This document shows, in pieces, positions 1-8,796 of a stretch of 37,105 bases of DNA. The notes beneath the pieces were generated by a model. That model worked only from the letters and a program-made list of their open reading frames with translations, had not been told where the DNA came from and did no database searches. Every line of letters starts with the position of its first letter. Position 1 is the first letter of the stretch. The translations under genes and the position numbers were made by a program. The stretch is taken from assembly GCA_030587435.1 (NCBI GenBank), contig JAUQZC010000093.1, forward strand, positions 1 through 37,105, in the 5' to 3' direction. The stretch comes from Candidatus Baldrarchaeota archaeon. GTDB lineage: Archaea > Asgardarchaeota > Baldrarchaeia > Baldrarchaeales > DXJG01.

Positions 1-446
1 ATTTCTTCGCTGTGCTTCATCAAAATAGCGTTATGATGCTCAAAGCCCTCCAGCATGTCTTTTCTAAGTTTGACGATTTCCGAAGTAAGTTTAACTATAT
101 CTTCACTATGCTTTTCCAAAATTTCGCTGTGCTTCGCGAGGAGTGAATCATGTTGTGCGAAGCCCTTCAACATGTCCTCCCGAAGCTTAACGAGCTCCTC
201 AGTAAGTTTAACTATATCTTCACCGTGTTTTTCTAAAATTTCACTATGCTTCGCTAAAATAGCGTTTTGCTGCTCGAAGCTTTTCATCATGTCTTCTCTA
301 AGCTTGATTAGTTCTTTTTCGTTTCTATCGAGTCTTTTTAGTATTTCATCTAAGCCTATTAAACCTGCTACGCTGTATCTGAATTCTTCGTCTTCTTTAA
401 GGAGTTTGAAAATTTCTTGCTTCAACTTTTTACTCAAATCGCTCAC
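1..446 (-). CDS. DUF3782-type coiled-coil protein, N-terminal part (runs off window)
   Basis: The reading frame starts at GTG 446 and is still open at base 1, so only about 148 N-terminal residues are visible. It opens with a short helical head containing EDEEFRYSVAGLIGLDEIL, typical of archaeal coiled-coil proteins whose C-terminus carries a PD-(D/E)XK-like DUF3782 domain; that domain would lie outside the window. After the head come charged heptad-like helices in 39-residue (117-base) repeats, each with KLR(E/K)DM, then AKHSEILEKH, then EDIVKLT; two full copies and part of a third are visible. A TATA-like TTTATATTT at 474-466 lies about 25 bases ahead of the GTG, so the mRNA may be leaderless; GGTGA at 461-457 also precedes it. 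Function is unknown; family membership rests on the head motif. The relative at 36429-37105 is broken. Confidence 0.75.
   Translation of the reverse strand, partial: MSDLSKKLKQEIFKLLKEDEEFRYSVAGLIGLDEILKRLDRNEKELIKLREDMMKSFEQQNAILAKHSEILEKHGEDIVKLTEELVKLREDMLKGFAQHDSLLAKHSEILEKHSEDIVKLTSEIVKLRKDMLEGFEHHNAILMKHSEE
65..300 (-). repeat. 117-bp tandem repeats inside the coiled-coil gene
   Basis: Two full units of 117 bases encode near-identical 39-residue coiled-coil blocks, followed by a partial third unit toward base 1. The units are close at the DNA level, for example the AAGCTT sites near 183 and 298. This suggests recent internal duplication or active expansion and contraction of the coiled coil. 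Confidence 0.7.
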
Positions 447-767
447 CAAAGCCGTGTCACCAATTAAATATAAACATTCAAGTATTTAAACAGCGTTAAA
501 TCTTATAAACCCTCCTACACGCATTAAATAGAACCAACTCATCAACAGACAGTAAACAAACACCATATAGACGAAATAAACCAAATAACGAGTCAGTTAG
601 CAACATAATTTTAAATTAACTATTAAAGCAATCAACAGAAACCGCACCTTCAACTACTTGCCCTTTAAAGGAAGATGCCGACATTTGTGTTATTGTCATA
701 TCAACAACAATATTCTTATTACTTTTAAATCAACTTTTAAATAGTCGATACGACAGAGAGGGAAGGC
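447..767. other. Divergent intergenic region with two promoters
   Basis: This 321-base gap separates the minus-strand coiled-coil gene from the plus-strand MoxR operon. It holds TTTATATTT (466-474, minus promoter) and CTTTTAAAT near 734-742 about 27 bases before the GTG at 768 (plus promoter). A palindromic CCTTTAAAGG lies near 662-671. A 27-codon minus-strand ORF (616-699) lies inside. No RNA gene or repeat was recognised. Confidence 0.5.
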
Positions 768-1475
768 GTGCTAGATAAACAACTAACCATCGGAATCATA
801 CTAGTAACATTCGGCATAATATTCACCCTATTCTCCCACATCGTACTCCAAATAGTACCCCTAACAGCCATAGGCATAGCGGCAATACTACTAGGCACAA
901 CAATAGCAATAACGTCGCCTCAACCAATACCAAAAGAAACAATACAACTACTAATCAACAGCGCAATACAAAACATCGAAGCACTACTAGAAGAATTCAC
1001 AACAATAGAAAAAGCAATCTACATACCTAAAAAAGAAAAAATATACGCCTACATACCCCTAAACCCAAACCCTGAAACAAAACTTGCACAAGTAAAAAAC
1101 GCACCCCAAAGACTAATAATAAAAACAGGAGAACACTACGGGTTACAGCTAATACCCCTAGGATCAGAACTACTAAAAACCTTAGAACCCTTAGAAGAAA
1201 GAAGCCTAGAAGACATCTTGAAAACAATGCTGGTAGATCTGGCGGACGTAGCAGACGACGTAAAAACAGCACAAAAAGACAACACAATAATCGTAGAAAT
1301 AACCGGAACAAAAATAGAAGTAGAAGCACCAAGATACCTAAAAACCCTAGGAACAATACCCTCATCCATAGCAGCAGCAACGATAGCAGCAACACTCAAA
1401 AAACCAGTAAAAATAGTGGAAGAAACCATTGAAAAAAGAAAAATAACAGCAAAAATCCAAATACTAGAGGAATAA
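768..1475 (+). CDS. Two-TM membrane protein of unknown function, first gene of MoxR operon
   Basis: This 235-residue protein has two N-terminal hydrophobic segments (about residues 6-27 and 30-50) with a very short turn, followed by a soluble, probably cytoplasmic domain rich in Glu, Lys and Ile. I recognise no catalytic motif. The GTG start is supported by GAGGGAAGG just upstream and by a TATA-like CTTTTAAAT about 27 bases before it, so the transcript has almost no leader. The next gene begins 3 bases after its stop, placing it at the head of an operon ending in MoxR and DUF58. Similar small membrane proteins often accompany archaeal MoxR-DUF58 modules, but the role is unknown. Codons strongly favour A in third position, as in the rest of the operon, which creates long spurious antisense ORFs. 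Confidence 0.8.
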   Translation: MLDKQLTIGIILVTFGIIFTLFSHIVLQIVPLTAIGIAAILLGTTIAITSPQPIPKETIQLLINSAIQNIEALLEEFTTIEKAIYIPKKEKIYAYIPLNPNPETKLAQVKNAPQRLIIKTGEHYGLQLIPLGSELLKTLEPLEERSLEDILKTMLVDLADVADDVKTAQKDNTIIVEITGTKIEVEAPRYLKTLGTIPSSIAAATIAATLKKPVKIVEETIEKRKITAKIQILEE

Positions 1476-1478
1476 CAC

Positions 1479-1724
1479 ATGAAAAAAGAAAAACTATTCC
1501 TAATAACCTACGCACTTTTAATGATGATAACCGTACCAGCCCTAGCAGCACTAAACGAAAACAGACTAGACGTATACATATCCCTATTCATCCTAGAATA
1601 TTTTGTAGCAAACTCAATATTCAGACCAAAATATCGAATAAAATATGACCCAATAGCAATCATACTTCTCACAGTTTTCTTCTACATAGTAGCAAATAGA
1701 GTGCTTCAAATCCTATCGGGGTAA
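1479..1724 (+). CDS. Small three-TM membrane protein
   Basis: An 81-residue, very hydrophobic protein with three likely membrane helices (about residues 5-22, 31-47 and 58-78) and short basic connections. ATG at 1479 follows the upstream stop by three bases, with GAGGA as ribosome site inside the end of the previous gene. No recognised family. Its position between two membrane proteins of the MoxR operon suggests a subunit of the same membrane assembly; this is inference from co-transcription only. Confidence 0.75.
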   Translation: MKKEKLFLITYALLMMITVPALAALNENRLDVYISLFILEYFVANSIFRPKYRIKYDPIAIILLTVFFYIVANRVLQILSG

Positions 1725-1729
1725 AAAAT

Positions 1730-3655
1730 TTGAAAAAACCCAAAACAATCATAACACTCGCCATAATTATCTCAACGATCCTCATACCGTTAACACCCAA
1801 ACTATATGCCTACATTTTCCCACCCCACATAAACCCAGAAACTTTACCTGAACCCCCAACCCCTCCCGTAGCAAATGCTTTAACCCAAGCATTAGATCAA
1901 CTCGCAGCCCAAAACTGGAACCAACTCGCTCAGCAAGCAAGCAGCATAGAACAAATACCAGTAGCACAAGGCGGATATCTACTAACAGACATATCAGATC
2001 TACTTCTTGAACTAGCAGCAACATTCCAACAAATAAACATGACAATACTAATCGTAGAACTACTAATAGAATACGGAGTACTAGACGAAGTACAAGAAGA
2101 ACTAGAAAACCTACAAAACCTAATAGATGATGCAAACGAAACAATAACCGAACTAGAAGAAAAAATAAACCAAATAATACAAGTCTTCAACCTACAGCCA
2201 ACACAACTAAAACAAAAGTTAAACCAAGTAAAAAACCTATTAAACAACTACATCCAAAAACGCGAAAAGCTCCAACAAAAACTTGAAGAAATACTCTGGA
2301 AAATAGAGCAAGGAATCCTAATACAAACAAACCTACGAATAGCAGCAAACACCTCACAAACACCACCAGGATCAACAGTAAGAATATACGGCATTCTAAC
2401 AGTTAACAACACACTCCTACCAAACAAAACAGTAGCAATCTACCTATTCAACCAAACATACGAAACTAACATCACCGCAAAAACAAACATTACCGGAACC
2501 TTCGAAACCAACGTAAAACTCCCAGAAATCTACATAGAAAGCATAGCAATATTCGCCGCATATAAACCAGTAGAAGAAGACGCAGAACACTACGTAGCTA
2601 GCGTATCAAACATAATAGAAATGAACCTAACCTTCCAAACCACAACAATAACAATACTAAACGTTCCAGAAAAAGTTAGACCCTCACTACAATACACAAT
2701 CGAAGGAAAAATACAACTAAACAACACATCCCTAGCAAACTGGCCAATAAACATAACAATAAACCAAGACACAATAAAAACCGAAACAGACAGCCAAGGA
2801 CAATTCAAATACACATTCAAAACCCCAGAAACACCTTTAACAAACACATTAAGCATAACAATAACCACCAAACCCCAAAAAGAAATAGGACCAGGACAAA
2901 CAACAGTAACAATACCAATAGAATACATAGACCCAGAACTAGAAGCAAAAACACCCAAAACAGTAATAGCAGGCATAAACTTCAAAATCAACGGAACAGC
3001 AAAAACCGCAGAAGGCCCATTAAAAAACGCCACAATAACGGTCAAAATAGGTCGAAAAACCGTAACAACACACACAGATGAAAACGGAACCTTCACAGTT
3101 AAAATCCACGCATCACCACTAACACTAACCAGAAAAATAACAGTAACAATCATACTAACACCAAAAGAGCCCTGGATAAACAGTAAAGCCATCGAAAAAG
3201 AAATAGTCGTAATAAACCCACTAATAGTAATCGCACCAATAATACCAATACTAGCACCCATAGTATATCTTTCAAAACCCAGAAGAAAAATAGAAAAAAT
3301 ACGCATAACAATCACAAGACCGCGCGAAATCCTAAGACCGCCCAAAAAAGAAACCAAAGTCAAAGAAACACTGGTTAAAGAAGAGGAGGAAATTGTAATC
3401 ATACATCCAATAGTCGACCTATACTGGAAACTCGTAGAAAAACTAAAAGAAAAAATAGAAGAATACCCCAAGCCAAGCCAAACACTAAGAGAATACCTTA
3501 CACAAATAAAAGGAAATCTTGGAACCCTAGCCTTAAAATTTGAAAGATTCACAATGCTAACAGAAAAGGCACTGTACCTAGAAGAACTTACGGTAGCAGA
3601 AGAAAAATACGCAGAAAAACTATACAAAAGCTTGTTAAAGGAGTTGAAACAATGA
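1730..3655 (+). CDS. Surface-exposed Ig-like/coiled-coil membrane protein with DUF4129-like tail
   Basis: 641 residues from a TTG start 5 bases after the previous stop. In order: a signal peptide or anchor (about 5-28); a Pro-rich then coiled-coil region (about 100-190); three repeated beta-sandwich, carboxypeptidase-regulatory or Big-like domains (about 195-285, 300-390, 400-485), each with an N-G-T/G-x-F turn and many Asn-X-Ser/Thr sequons; a membrane helix (about 495-514) followed by SKPRRK; and a cytoplasmic tail (about 557-641) containing TLREYL and LEELTVAEEKYAEKLY. That tail resembles DUF4129, a domain commonly encoded beside MoxR, DUF58 and transglutaminase genes. The sequons suggest N-glycosylation outside the cell. 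Substrate or partner is unknown. The next gene overlaps by ATGA, implying translational coupling. Confidence 0.8.
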   Translation: MKKPKTIITLAIIISTILIPLTPKLYAYIFPPHINPETLPEPPTPPVANALTQALDQLAAQNWNQLAQQASSIEQIPVAQGGYLLTDISDLLLELAATFQQINMTILIVELLIEYGVLDEVQEELENLQNLIDDANETITELEEKINQIIQVFNLQPTQLKQKLNQVKNLLNNYIQKREKLQQKLEEILWKIEQGILIQTNLRIAANTSQTPPGSTVRIYGILTVNNTLLPNKTVAIYLFNQTYETNITAKTNITGTFETNVKLPEIYIESIAIFAAYKPVEEDAEHYVASVSNIIEMNLTFQTTTITILNVPEKVRPSLQYTIEGKIQLNNTSLANWPINITINQDTIKTETDSQGQFKYTFKTPETPLTNTLSITITTKPQKEIGPGQTTVTIPIEYIDPELEAKTPKTVIAGINFKINGTAKTAEGPLKNATITVKIGRKTVTTHTDENGTFTVKIHASPLTLTRKITVTIILTPKEPWINSKAIEKEIVVINPLIVIAPIIPILAPIVYLSKPRRKIEKIRITITRPREILRPPKKETKVKETLVKEEEEIVIIHPIVDLYWKLVEKLKEKIEEYPKPSQTLREYLTQIKGNLGTLALKFERFTMLTEKALYLEELTVAEEKYAEKLYKSLLKELKQ

Positions 3656-4692
3656 ACAAAATAGAAATAATAGCCTTAACCCTAATTTTCTCAATACTAT
3701 TCTCACTATACCTAGTTTACACAATACCACCAGCAGAAGACTACAACCCAGAAAACCCAGAATGGAACGGACTAACATCACTAAAACAGCAAACAAATGC
3801 CACAGAAATAACAAACATAGACCAACTAAAACAAATAGCAAACCCCAAACAAACAACAATACTAATACTAGGACCAGAAAAACCCTACATACCAGAAGAA
3901 ACACAAACAGTAAAAGAAATCTTAGAAAAGGGGGCAACAATACTAGTTGCAGACGACTTCGGACAAGCAAACACCCTACTAGAACAAATGGAAATACCAT
4001 GTAAATTCACGCAAAAAATGCTAATAGACCCAGTATTCTACTACAAAGACTCTAAACTTCCCATAATACTCAACATAAAAAACACAACATGGACAAAAAA
4101 CATAGAAAAACTCACGCTAAACTACGCAACAACACTTAACATAACAGGATCAGAAATAGAAATCCTAGCAAACGCATCACAATACAGCTACCTAGACATA
4201 AACATGAACGAACAACAAGACCCAGAAGACCCCACAGGACCTCAACCAATACTAGTCCAAGCAAGAGTTGGAGAAGGAACACTAATACTTCTCTCAGATC
4301 CCAGCATATTCATAAACGTTATGATAAACAAAGAAAACAACACCCAACTTCTCAAAAACATATCAGAAGGAAGAAAAACGTACCTAGACATCTCTCATTA
4401 CAACTTAACCTTACACACAAAACTAAGAACAGCAATGAGAGTGACATTAAGCTATGTGTACATCCCAGAAATAAAATACACCGTTGTAACATTAACAACA
4501 GTAGCGGCAATCTACAGAGTAGGAAAAACCAGAAAACCTGAGAAAAAAGAAGAGAGGGAGGAGGAAAAAGAGATAGAAAAAATATTGAAAAAACACCCAG
4601 ACTGGGATAGAAAAACCTTAGAATTGTTATTAAAGTGGAGGGAAGAATTTGCCGAAGAAACTATACAAAATACCGGAGAAAATACTAAATAG
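3652..4692 (+). CDS. DUF4350 family membrane protein
   Basis: 346 residues, starting in an ATGA overlap with the previous stop. An N-terminal membrane helix (about 5-24) is followed by an extracytoplasmic domain of the DUF4350 type, a glutamine-amidotransferase-like fold without a catalytic triad: TTILILGPEKPY, then VKEILEKGATILVADDFG, then GEGTLILLSDPSIFIN. A second hydrophobic stretch lies near 270-287 and is followed by a highly charged cytoplasmic tail (KKEEREEEKEIEKIL). DUF4350 genes typically lie beside MoxR and DUF58 in archaea and bacteria, matching this context. The start of the MoxR gene lies 44 bases inside its 3' end, so their translation is likely coupled. Confidence 0.85.
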   Translation: MNKIEIIALTLIFSILFSLYLVYTIPPAEDYNPENPEWNGLTSLKQQTNATEITNIDQLKQIANPKQTTILILGPEKPYIPEETQTVKEILEKGATILVADDFGQANTLLEQMEIPCKFTQKMLIDPVFYYKDSKLPIILNIKNTTWTKNIEKLTLNYATTLNITGSEIEILANASQYSYLDINMNEQQDPEDPTGPQPILVQARVGEGTLILLSDPSIFINVMINKENNTQLLKNISEGRKTYLDISHYNLTLHTKLRTAMRVTLSYVYIPEIKYTVVTLTTVAAIYRVGKTRKPEKKEEREEEKEIEKILKKHPDWDRKTLELLLKWREEFAEETIQNTGENTK

Positions 4693-5587
4693 TGCGTCAA
4701 AAATAATAGTAGGAAAAAGAAACGTACTAGAAGCAATGCTAGTAGCCATGTTAAGCGAAGGACACGTACTACTCGAAGGAATGCCAGGAGTAGGAAAAAC
4801 ACTCATAGCAAAAACCCTAACACAACTAATAGGAGGAGAATTCAGAAGAATACAAATGACACCAGACCTACTACCAGCAGACATAATAGGAACAAACATA
4901 TACGACCCTCAAACATCAAAATTCATCCTCAAAAAAGGACCGATATTTGCAAACACAATACTAATAGACGAATTAAACAGAGCATCACCAAAAACACAAT
5001 CAGCCCTAATAGAAGCAATGCAAGAAAGACAAGTAACCATAGAAGGCCAAACACTACCCTTACCAACACCATTCCTAGTAGTAGCAACACAAACACCCTA
5101 CGAAATAGCAGGAACATACCCGTTAAGCGAAGTACAAATAGACAGGTTCGCCATAAGCATAAATATAACATACCCAAACCCAGAAGAAGAAACAGAAATA
5201 CTATCAAGAATAGACTACATAGAAAGAACAGAAACAGAACCTGTAGCAACACCCTACGAAATAATAAACCTAATAGTAGAAACAAGAAAAATACACGTAG
5301 CAGACAAAATAAAACAATACGTAATAGAACTAGTAAACACCATCAGAAACAACCCATACGTAAAAATAGGACCAAGCCCAAGAGCATCCATATGGCTAAT
5401 GAAAACAGCAAGAACATACGCCCTACTAAACCAAAGAAACTTCATAATACCCGACGACATAAAAAAACTAGCACCCCTAGTAATACCACACAGAATATCA
5501 CTCACCACAGAAGCAGAAACAGAAGAAATAACACCACAACAAATAATACAAGAAACCCTGGAACAAACACCAGTACCAAAAATATAA
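4649..5587 (+). CDS. moxR: MoxR family AAA+ ATPase
   Basis: 312 residues; a chaperone-like AAA+ ATPase thought to remodel or activate membrane or secreted partners. Walker A is GMPGVGKT (44-51), Walker B ILIDE (104-108), a sensor-1-like ATQTPYE (146-152, where the usual family form is ATQNP) and the arginine region SEVQIDRF (160-167). PSPRAS in the lid domain is the sensor-2 signature, and a C-terminal helical lid is present. The length is normal for the family. The TTG start at 4649 is chosen because GGAGGGA lies 5-11 bases before it; this makes a 44-base overlap with the DUF4350 gene. The partner DUF58 gene follows at once. A-ending codons dominate. Confidence 0.95.
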   Translation: MPKKLYKIPEKILNSASKIIVGKRNVLEAMLVAMLSEGHVLLEGMPGVGKTLIAKTLTQLIGGEFRRIQMTPDLLPADIIGTNIYDPQTSKFILKKGPIFANTILIDELNRASPKTQSALIEAMQERQVTIEGQTLPLPTPFLVVATQTPYEIAGTYPLSEVQIDRFAISINITYPNPEEETEILSRIDYIERTETEPVATPYEIINLIVETRKIHVADKIKQYVIELVNTIRNNPYVKIGPSPRASIWLMKTARTYALLNQRNFIIPDDIKKLAPLVIPHRISLTTEAETEEITPQQIIQETLEQTPVPKI

Positions 5588-5612
5588 CAACCCATGAGCG
5601 AGGAGAACAAAA

Positions 5613-6953
5613 CTGACCCAAAAACCAAAACTAACCACAAAAGGAAAACAAATACTAACATCAATAATAGTCTTAGGATCATTTTCCCTCATATTTAAAG
5701 ACCTACTCCTAACAATAATCGCACTTAACGTATTCGTCTTTCTACTTTATGATTTAACATCAACAATACGAACTTCCAAAACTCTAAGCGAAAAACTTCT
5801 TTTCATACCTCCAAAAATAGAAGAAAAAACAATAGCAGGAAAACCAATAAAAATAGAATTAGAAACCCTACCAAAAATAAAACTCCCAGCAAAAATATCC
5901 CTAAAGCCGCCTCTACCAAACAGCCAAATCACACCCCAAACAATAACGCCAGGAAAAACAAAAATAACATTAACATTCCAACCACAACTAGCAGATATAT
6001 ACAAAACAGAAAAAGCAACCCTAACAGTCACAGGACCTCTAAAACTAACCCAAACAACCGTGGAAACCCCACTGAAAATAACAGTAACAGCATATCCAAG
6101 AACCCTAGCAGCAATAATAACAGCACTAGAATATCTAGCAATAACATCACCCTTCACAATGGGCACAGGCACAGCGCAAATAAAACTTCGAGGACCAGGA
6201 CTAGAATACATGGACACAAGAGAATACCAGCCAGGAGATGAACCGAAAAGAATAGATTGGAAAGCAACAGCAAGACTAGCAAAACTAATGATAAAAGAAT
6301 ACTACATGGAAGGAGCATCCGCAATACACGTAATATATGATGCAACAGCCCAAGACCCCATAGAAAAAGACCAACTAGCAGCAATACTAATAAACACAGC
6401 ACTAGCAGCAACAAAGCAAGAAATACCAACAGCAATAACAATACACGACCAAAAACAAATAAAAATACACCTAAAACCAACATCACCACAACAAATCCTA
6501 AAAATAGCTCTAAAATACGTGTTAGAAACCTTCGAAACACCAGTAGAAACAACGCATCAACTAGTGGAACCAGTAACACAAACAAAAATAAAAACACTAT
6601 TAAAGCGCTTAGATAAGGAATCAGAATCACTCAAAAAAATTCTGGAAGCAGAACTGCAAGCACTGCATCACGCAGTCCTAAAACATCCATATACATTTTT
6701 AATTAAAGTCTCTTACAAAATGCCAGGAAACACAAATCACACAATAATATCCTCACTAAATGTAGACCTGGTGCCTCTTCTAGAATTCCTAGAAAAAATA
6801 CGCATCAAAAAACACAAAGTAACAATAGTGTGCCCAGCAAAATCATGGTTACGCCAAAAAACACTAGAACAAGCATACCAAACGTATAAAAAACATAAAA
6901 AAACGATAGAAATCATCAAAAAACACAAAGTAACAATAATAGAACAAAAATAA
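5613..6953 (+). CDS. DUF58 (vWA-like) protein, probable CTG start
   Basis: 446 residues if started at CTG 5613. Two membrane helices lie at about 14-45 after LTTKGK, then a beta-rich extracytoplasmic or hinge region, then the DUF58 signature YQPGDEPKRIDWKATARLAK (about 206-225) and a vWA-like domain. DUF58 proteins are the usual partners of MoxR. In this frame no ATG, GTG or TTG lies between the stop at 5595 and GTG 6060, yet the residues between are plainly DUF58 N-terminus. CTG 5613 sits 7 bases after GCGAGGAG, an ideal ribosome site. The alternative is ATG 5594 with one surplus A in the AAAA run at 5609-5612. A start at 6060 would remove the whole membrane domain. Confidence 0.85.
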   Translation: MTQKPKLTTKGKQILTSIIVLGSFSLIFKDLLLTIIALNVFVFLLYDLTSTIRTSKTLSEKLLFIPPKIEEKTIAGKPIKIELETLPKIKLPAKISLKPPLPNSQITPQTITPGKTKITLTFQPQLADIYKTEKATLTVTGPLKLTQTTVETPLKITVTAYPRTLAAIITALEYLAITSPFTMGTGTAQIKLRGPGLEYMDTREYQPGDEPKRIDWKATARLAKLMIKEYYMEGASAIHVIYDATAQDPIEKDQLAAILINTALAATKQEIPTAITIHDQKQIKIHLKPTSPQQILKIALKYVLETFETPVETTHQLVEPVTQTKIKTLLKRLDKESESLKKILEAELQALHHAVLKHPYTFLIKVSYKMPGNTNHTIISSLNVDLVPLLEFLEKIRIKKHKVTIVCPAKSWLRQKTLEQAYQTYKKHKKTIEIIKKHKVTIIEQK

Positions 6954-7118
6954 CACAACCGCTAGAACTGTGCACTAAAATAAACCCAGACTGTTAACAA
7001 TGTATGAAGTAGTTCTTAGGTCCGATCTACTGTTCCTTCTCAGCCGATTTCACGTTTTTCCTACGTTTCTTTGCAATAGCATTAAAGTAACTTATAAACT
7101 CACGTACAATAATATCAC

Positions 7119-8096
7119 TTATAGAAGGTTTCTCTTCTTCCTCTTTTTCGAAGTAGGTTTCGAAAATGTTTTTCTGAAAGCTACGACAAATTCCTCTTTA
7201 TTGTCTACAATTGTAGAGTTGCTCATTCCTGAGGAGAAACCAGTGGTATTCAACAATTTTCTCTTGACGACACTTCTTGCTCTTCCTTTTTCGATCGCTC
7301 CCCTCCTTAAGCGGATAGAAATCACTACAAATGCTAGCATCGTTATAAGCACTGGTAACAAAACCGAAAAACTGAAAGTAATTGATTTCAGCTCACCAAG
7401 CAACGCTAAAAAGGGACAAGAGGGTTGAGGAGGGGACTCGGAGGGGGGAGTTTCTGACGGAGGCTCAGGAGAAGGCTCAGAAGGAGGAGAGGTATCTGGA
7501 GGGGGAGAAGGCTCAGGAGCTACAACTACGAATTCCTTCCAATCAACAATAACGTTTGCAAACGAGCTTGGGGAAACAATAATAGTTAAAATGTCACTAG
7601 AGTTATCGTAACCCCAAGAAACTAAATCTGCACCATGTACGGAAACATTACAAGGTTTAAAGCCATCAGCATGAATCTTAATAGTACAATTGGCCGTATT
7701 TAATAATTTTGCAGTAATATTTAAGCGTTTATTAACAAACAGATCGACGATAGTTAAATTTGCGTTTTTTACGCTGACGCCGAACTTTGAAACTAAATCA
7801 CCATCCATTTGAAGATCGTAAAAAAGTATCATCGTTGCATTCCACTGGTCCCACTCAAACTTGGTAAATTTAAAGTTTTCATCAAATTTAATAACCGTGC
7901 CATATGCTGGGATTTTAAAAACAATATCATTACTAAACACGAGATATGTATGGCTTTCATCATGAATTAATGGAGTTAAAGAGCCTTCCGCATTAATCAC
8001 TATGTAGATGAATGGAATAAGAGCTAATAGGCAAATCAAAAACAAACATGCTGCCAGCAAAAGTTTTTTACATTTCTTCACCTCTACACCCCGCAT
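7119..8096 (-). CDS. Secreted, membrane-anchored protein with Pro/Ser-rich linker
   Basis: 325 residues. Signal peptide or anchor at about 8-32; an extracellular beta-rich domain with several N-X-S/T sequons (NAT, NLT, NIT, NCT, NVS, NSS); a long Pro-Ser-Glu linker (about 195-230, PEPSPPPDTSPPSEPSPEPP and on); a second hydrophobic helix (about 240-263); and a basic tail (SIRLRRG, then KKRKKRN at the end). The layout is that of an envelope protein with an ectodomain on a stalk, anchored near the C-terminus. ATG 8096 is chosen because CTTAAAG at 8122-8128 would place transcription start near 8101, giving a near-leaderless mRNA and excluding the upstream TTG at 8111. No family recognised. It is convergent with the MoxR operon. 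Confidence 0.75.
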   Translation of the reverse strand: MRGVEVKKCKKLLLAACLFLICLLALIPFIYIVINAEGSLTPLIHDESHTYLVFSNDIVFKIPAYGTVIKFDENFKFTKFEWDQWNATMILFYDLQMDGDLVSKFGVSVKNANLTIVDLFVNKRLNITAKLLNTANCTIKIHADGFKPCNVSVHGADLVSWGYDNSSDILTIIVSPSSFANVIVDWKEFVVVAPEPSPPPDTSPPSEPSPEPPSETPPSESPPQPSCPFLALLGELKSITFSFSVLLPVLITMLAFVVISIRLRRGAIEKGRARSVVKRKLLNTTGFSSGMSNSTIVDNKEEFVVAFRKTFSKPTSKKRKKRNLL

Positions 8097-8248
8097 AACT
8101 GATGAGAGCAAGTTGTAGAGTCTTTAAGTTTTTTCTTAACATTATCTATTTCGATGCTACTTAGACACGTTAAAAGTTACAAGTTTTCTGTCTTCTATGT
8201 AAAGATAATTTGTAGTTATAAGTATTACTATATTTACTCAGCACATAA

Positions 8249-8326
8249 ATGGAAGAAAACAAAAGTTTAGTCTCTGAACCGCATAGCAAGAAGCTAGACA
8301 CAAAACTTAATCTAAACTTAGAATAA
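8249..8326 (+). CDS. Possible leaderless 25-residue ORF
   Basis: A 25-codon ORF (begins MEENKSLVSEPH, ends NLNLE) whose ATG lies about 30 bases after the centre of a TATA-like GTTATAAGTA. This spacing fits leaderless expression. The peptide is hydrophilic, with no known motif, and lies in an otherwise empty gap. It may be chance. Confidence 0.2.
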   Translation: MEENKSLVSEPHSKKLDTKLNLNLE

Positions 8327-8641
8327 TCAAATACCAAAAAGCATTTAGCGTATTTGGACATTTTAAACATGTATTTATTTAATAAGACCACCTAAGAGTA
8401 TAGCTATCGAATTAAAATATGAAATTAATTATTTGCAAAACTTATTGAATTTTAAAATTTTTAATTGTTAATTTTTAGGAGAATTGGGATTTTCGTCTTA
8501 TTTTTCTTATATTTTCAAGTTATCACAAGTAATGAGCAATAAAGTATTTCAATAATTACATCATATAGCGAACTTCGCGAAAAAGTGACAGTAGCATGAA
8601 GACATAAACAACCAACAAAAAAGCCAAAGACAATAATACAA

Positions 8642-8659
8642 AAACCTAAAGACTTATAT
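8642..8659 (+). promoter_or_regulatory. Promoter-like block shared with 12904-12921
   Basis: AAACCTAAAGACTTATAT is identical at 8642-8659 and 12904-12921. AAAG followed by CTTATAT resembles an archaeal BRE plus TATA box. Transcription would begin near 8682, about 115 bases before the candidate RNA structure and 250 before the GT2 gene. A related AAAGACATAAG follows at 8666-8676 here and at 12993-13003 in the other gap. Confidence 0.5.
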
Positions 8660-8796
8660 ATCAAAAAGACATAAGCTTTTAACAGAACAAGCGAAAAGTA
8701 GCCAACATACGAAAATGATAGCTGCTAAAATAGTACAGACGTTCAAAACACTTGAAAACGGTATTTAAACAATAAAATAAATCGCTCGACAAAAAA

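Noticed and set aside
715..724. CTTATTACTT half-site near the MoxR operon promoter resembling the 36244 palindrome
   Set aside because: Only a half-site in AT-rich DNA; chance is likely.
1027..1395. Long minus-strand ORFs rich in Leu, Val and Phe across 1027-6958
   Set aside because: They are antisense shadows of A-ending codons in the MoxR operon genes; low complexity and no start signals.
7000..7428. 142-codon plus-strand ORF
   Set aside because: Overlaps the minus-strand secreted protein, which has signal peptide, linker and anchor; the plus frame has none.
8170..8391. 73-codon minus-strand ORF
   Set aside because: Composition like translated AT-rich DNA, no ribosome site, no motif.
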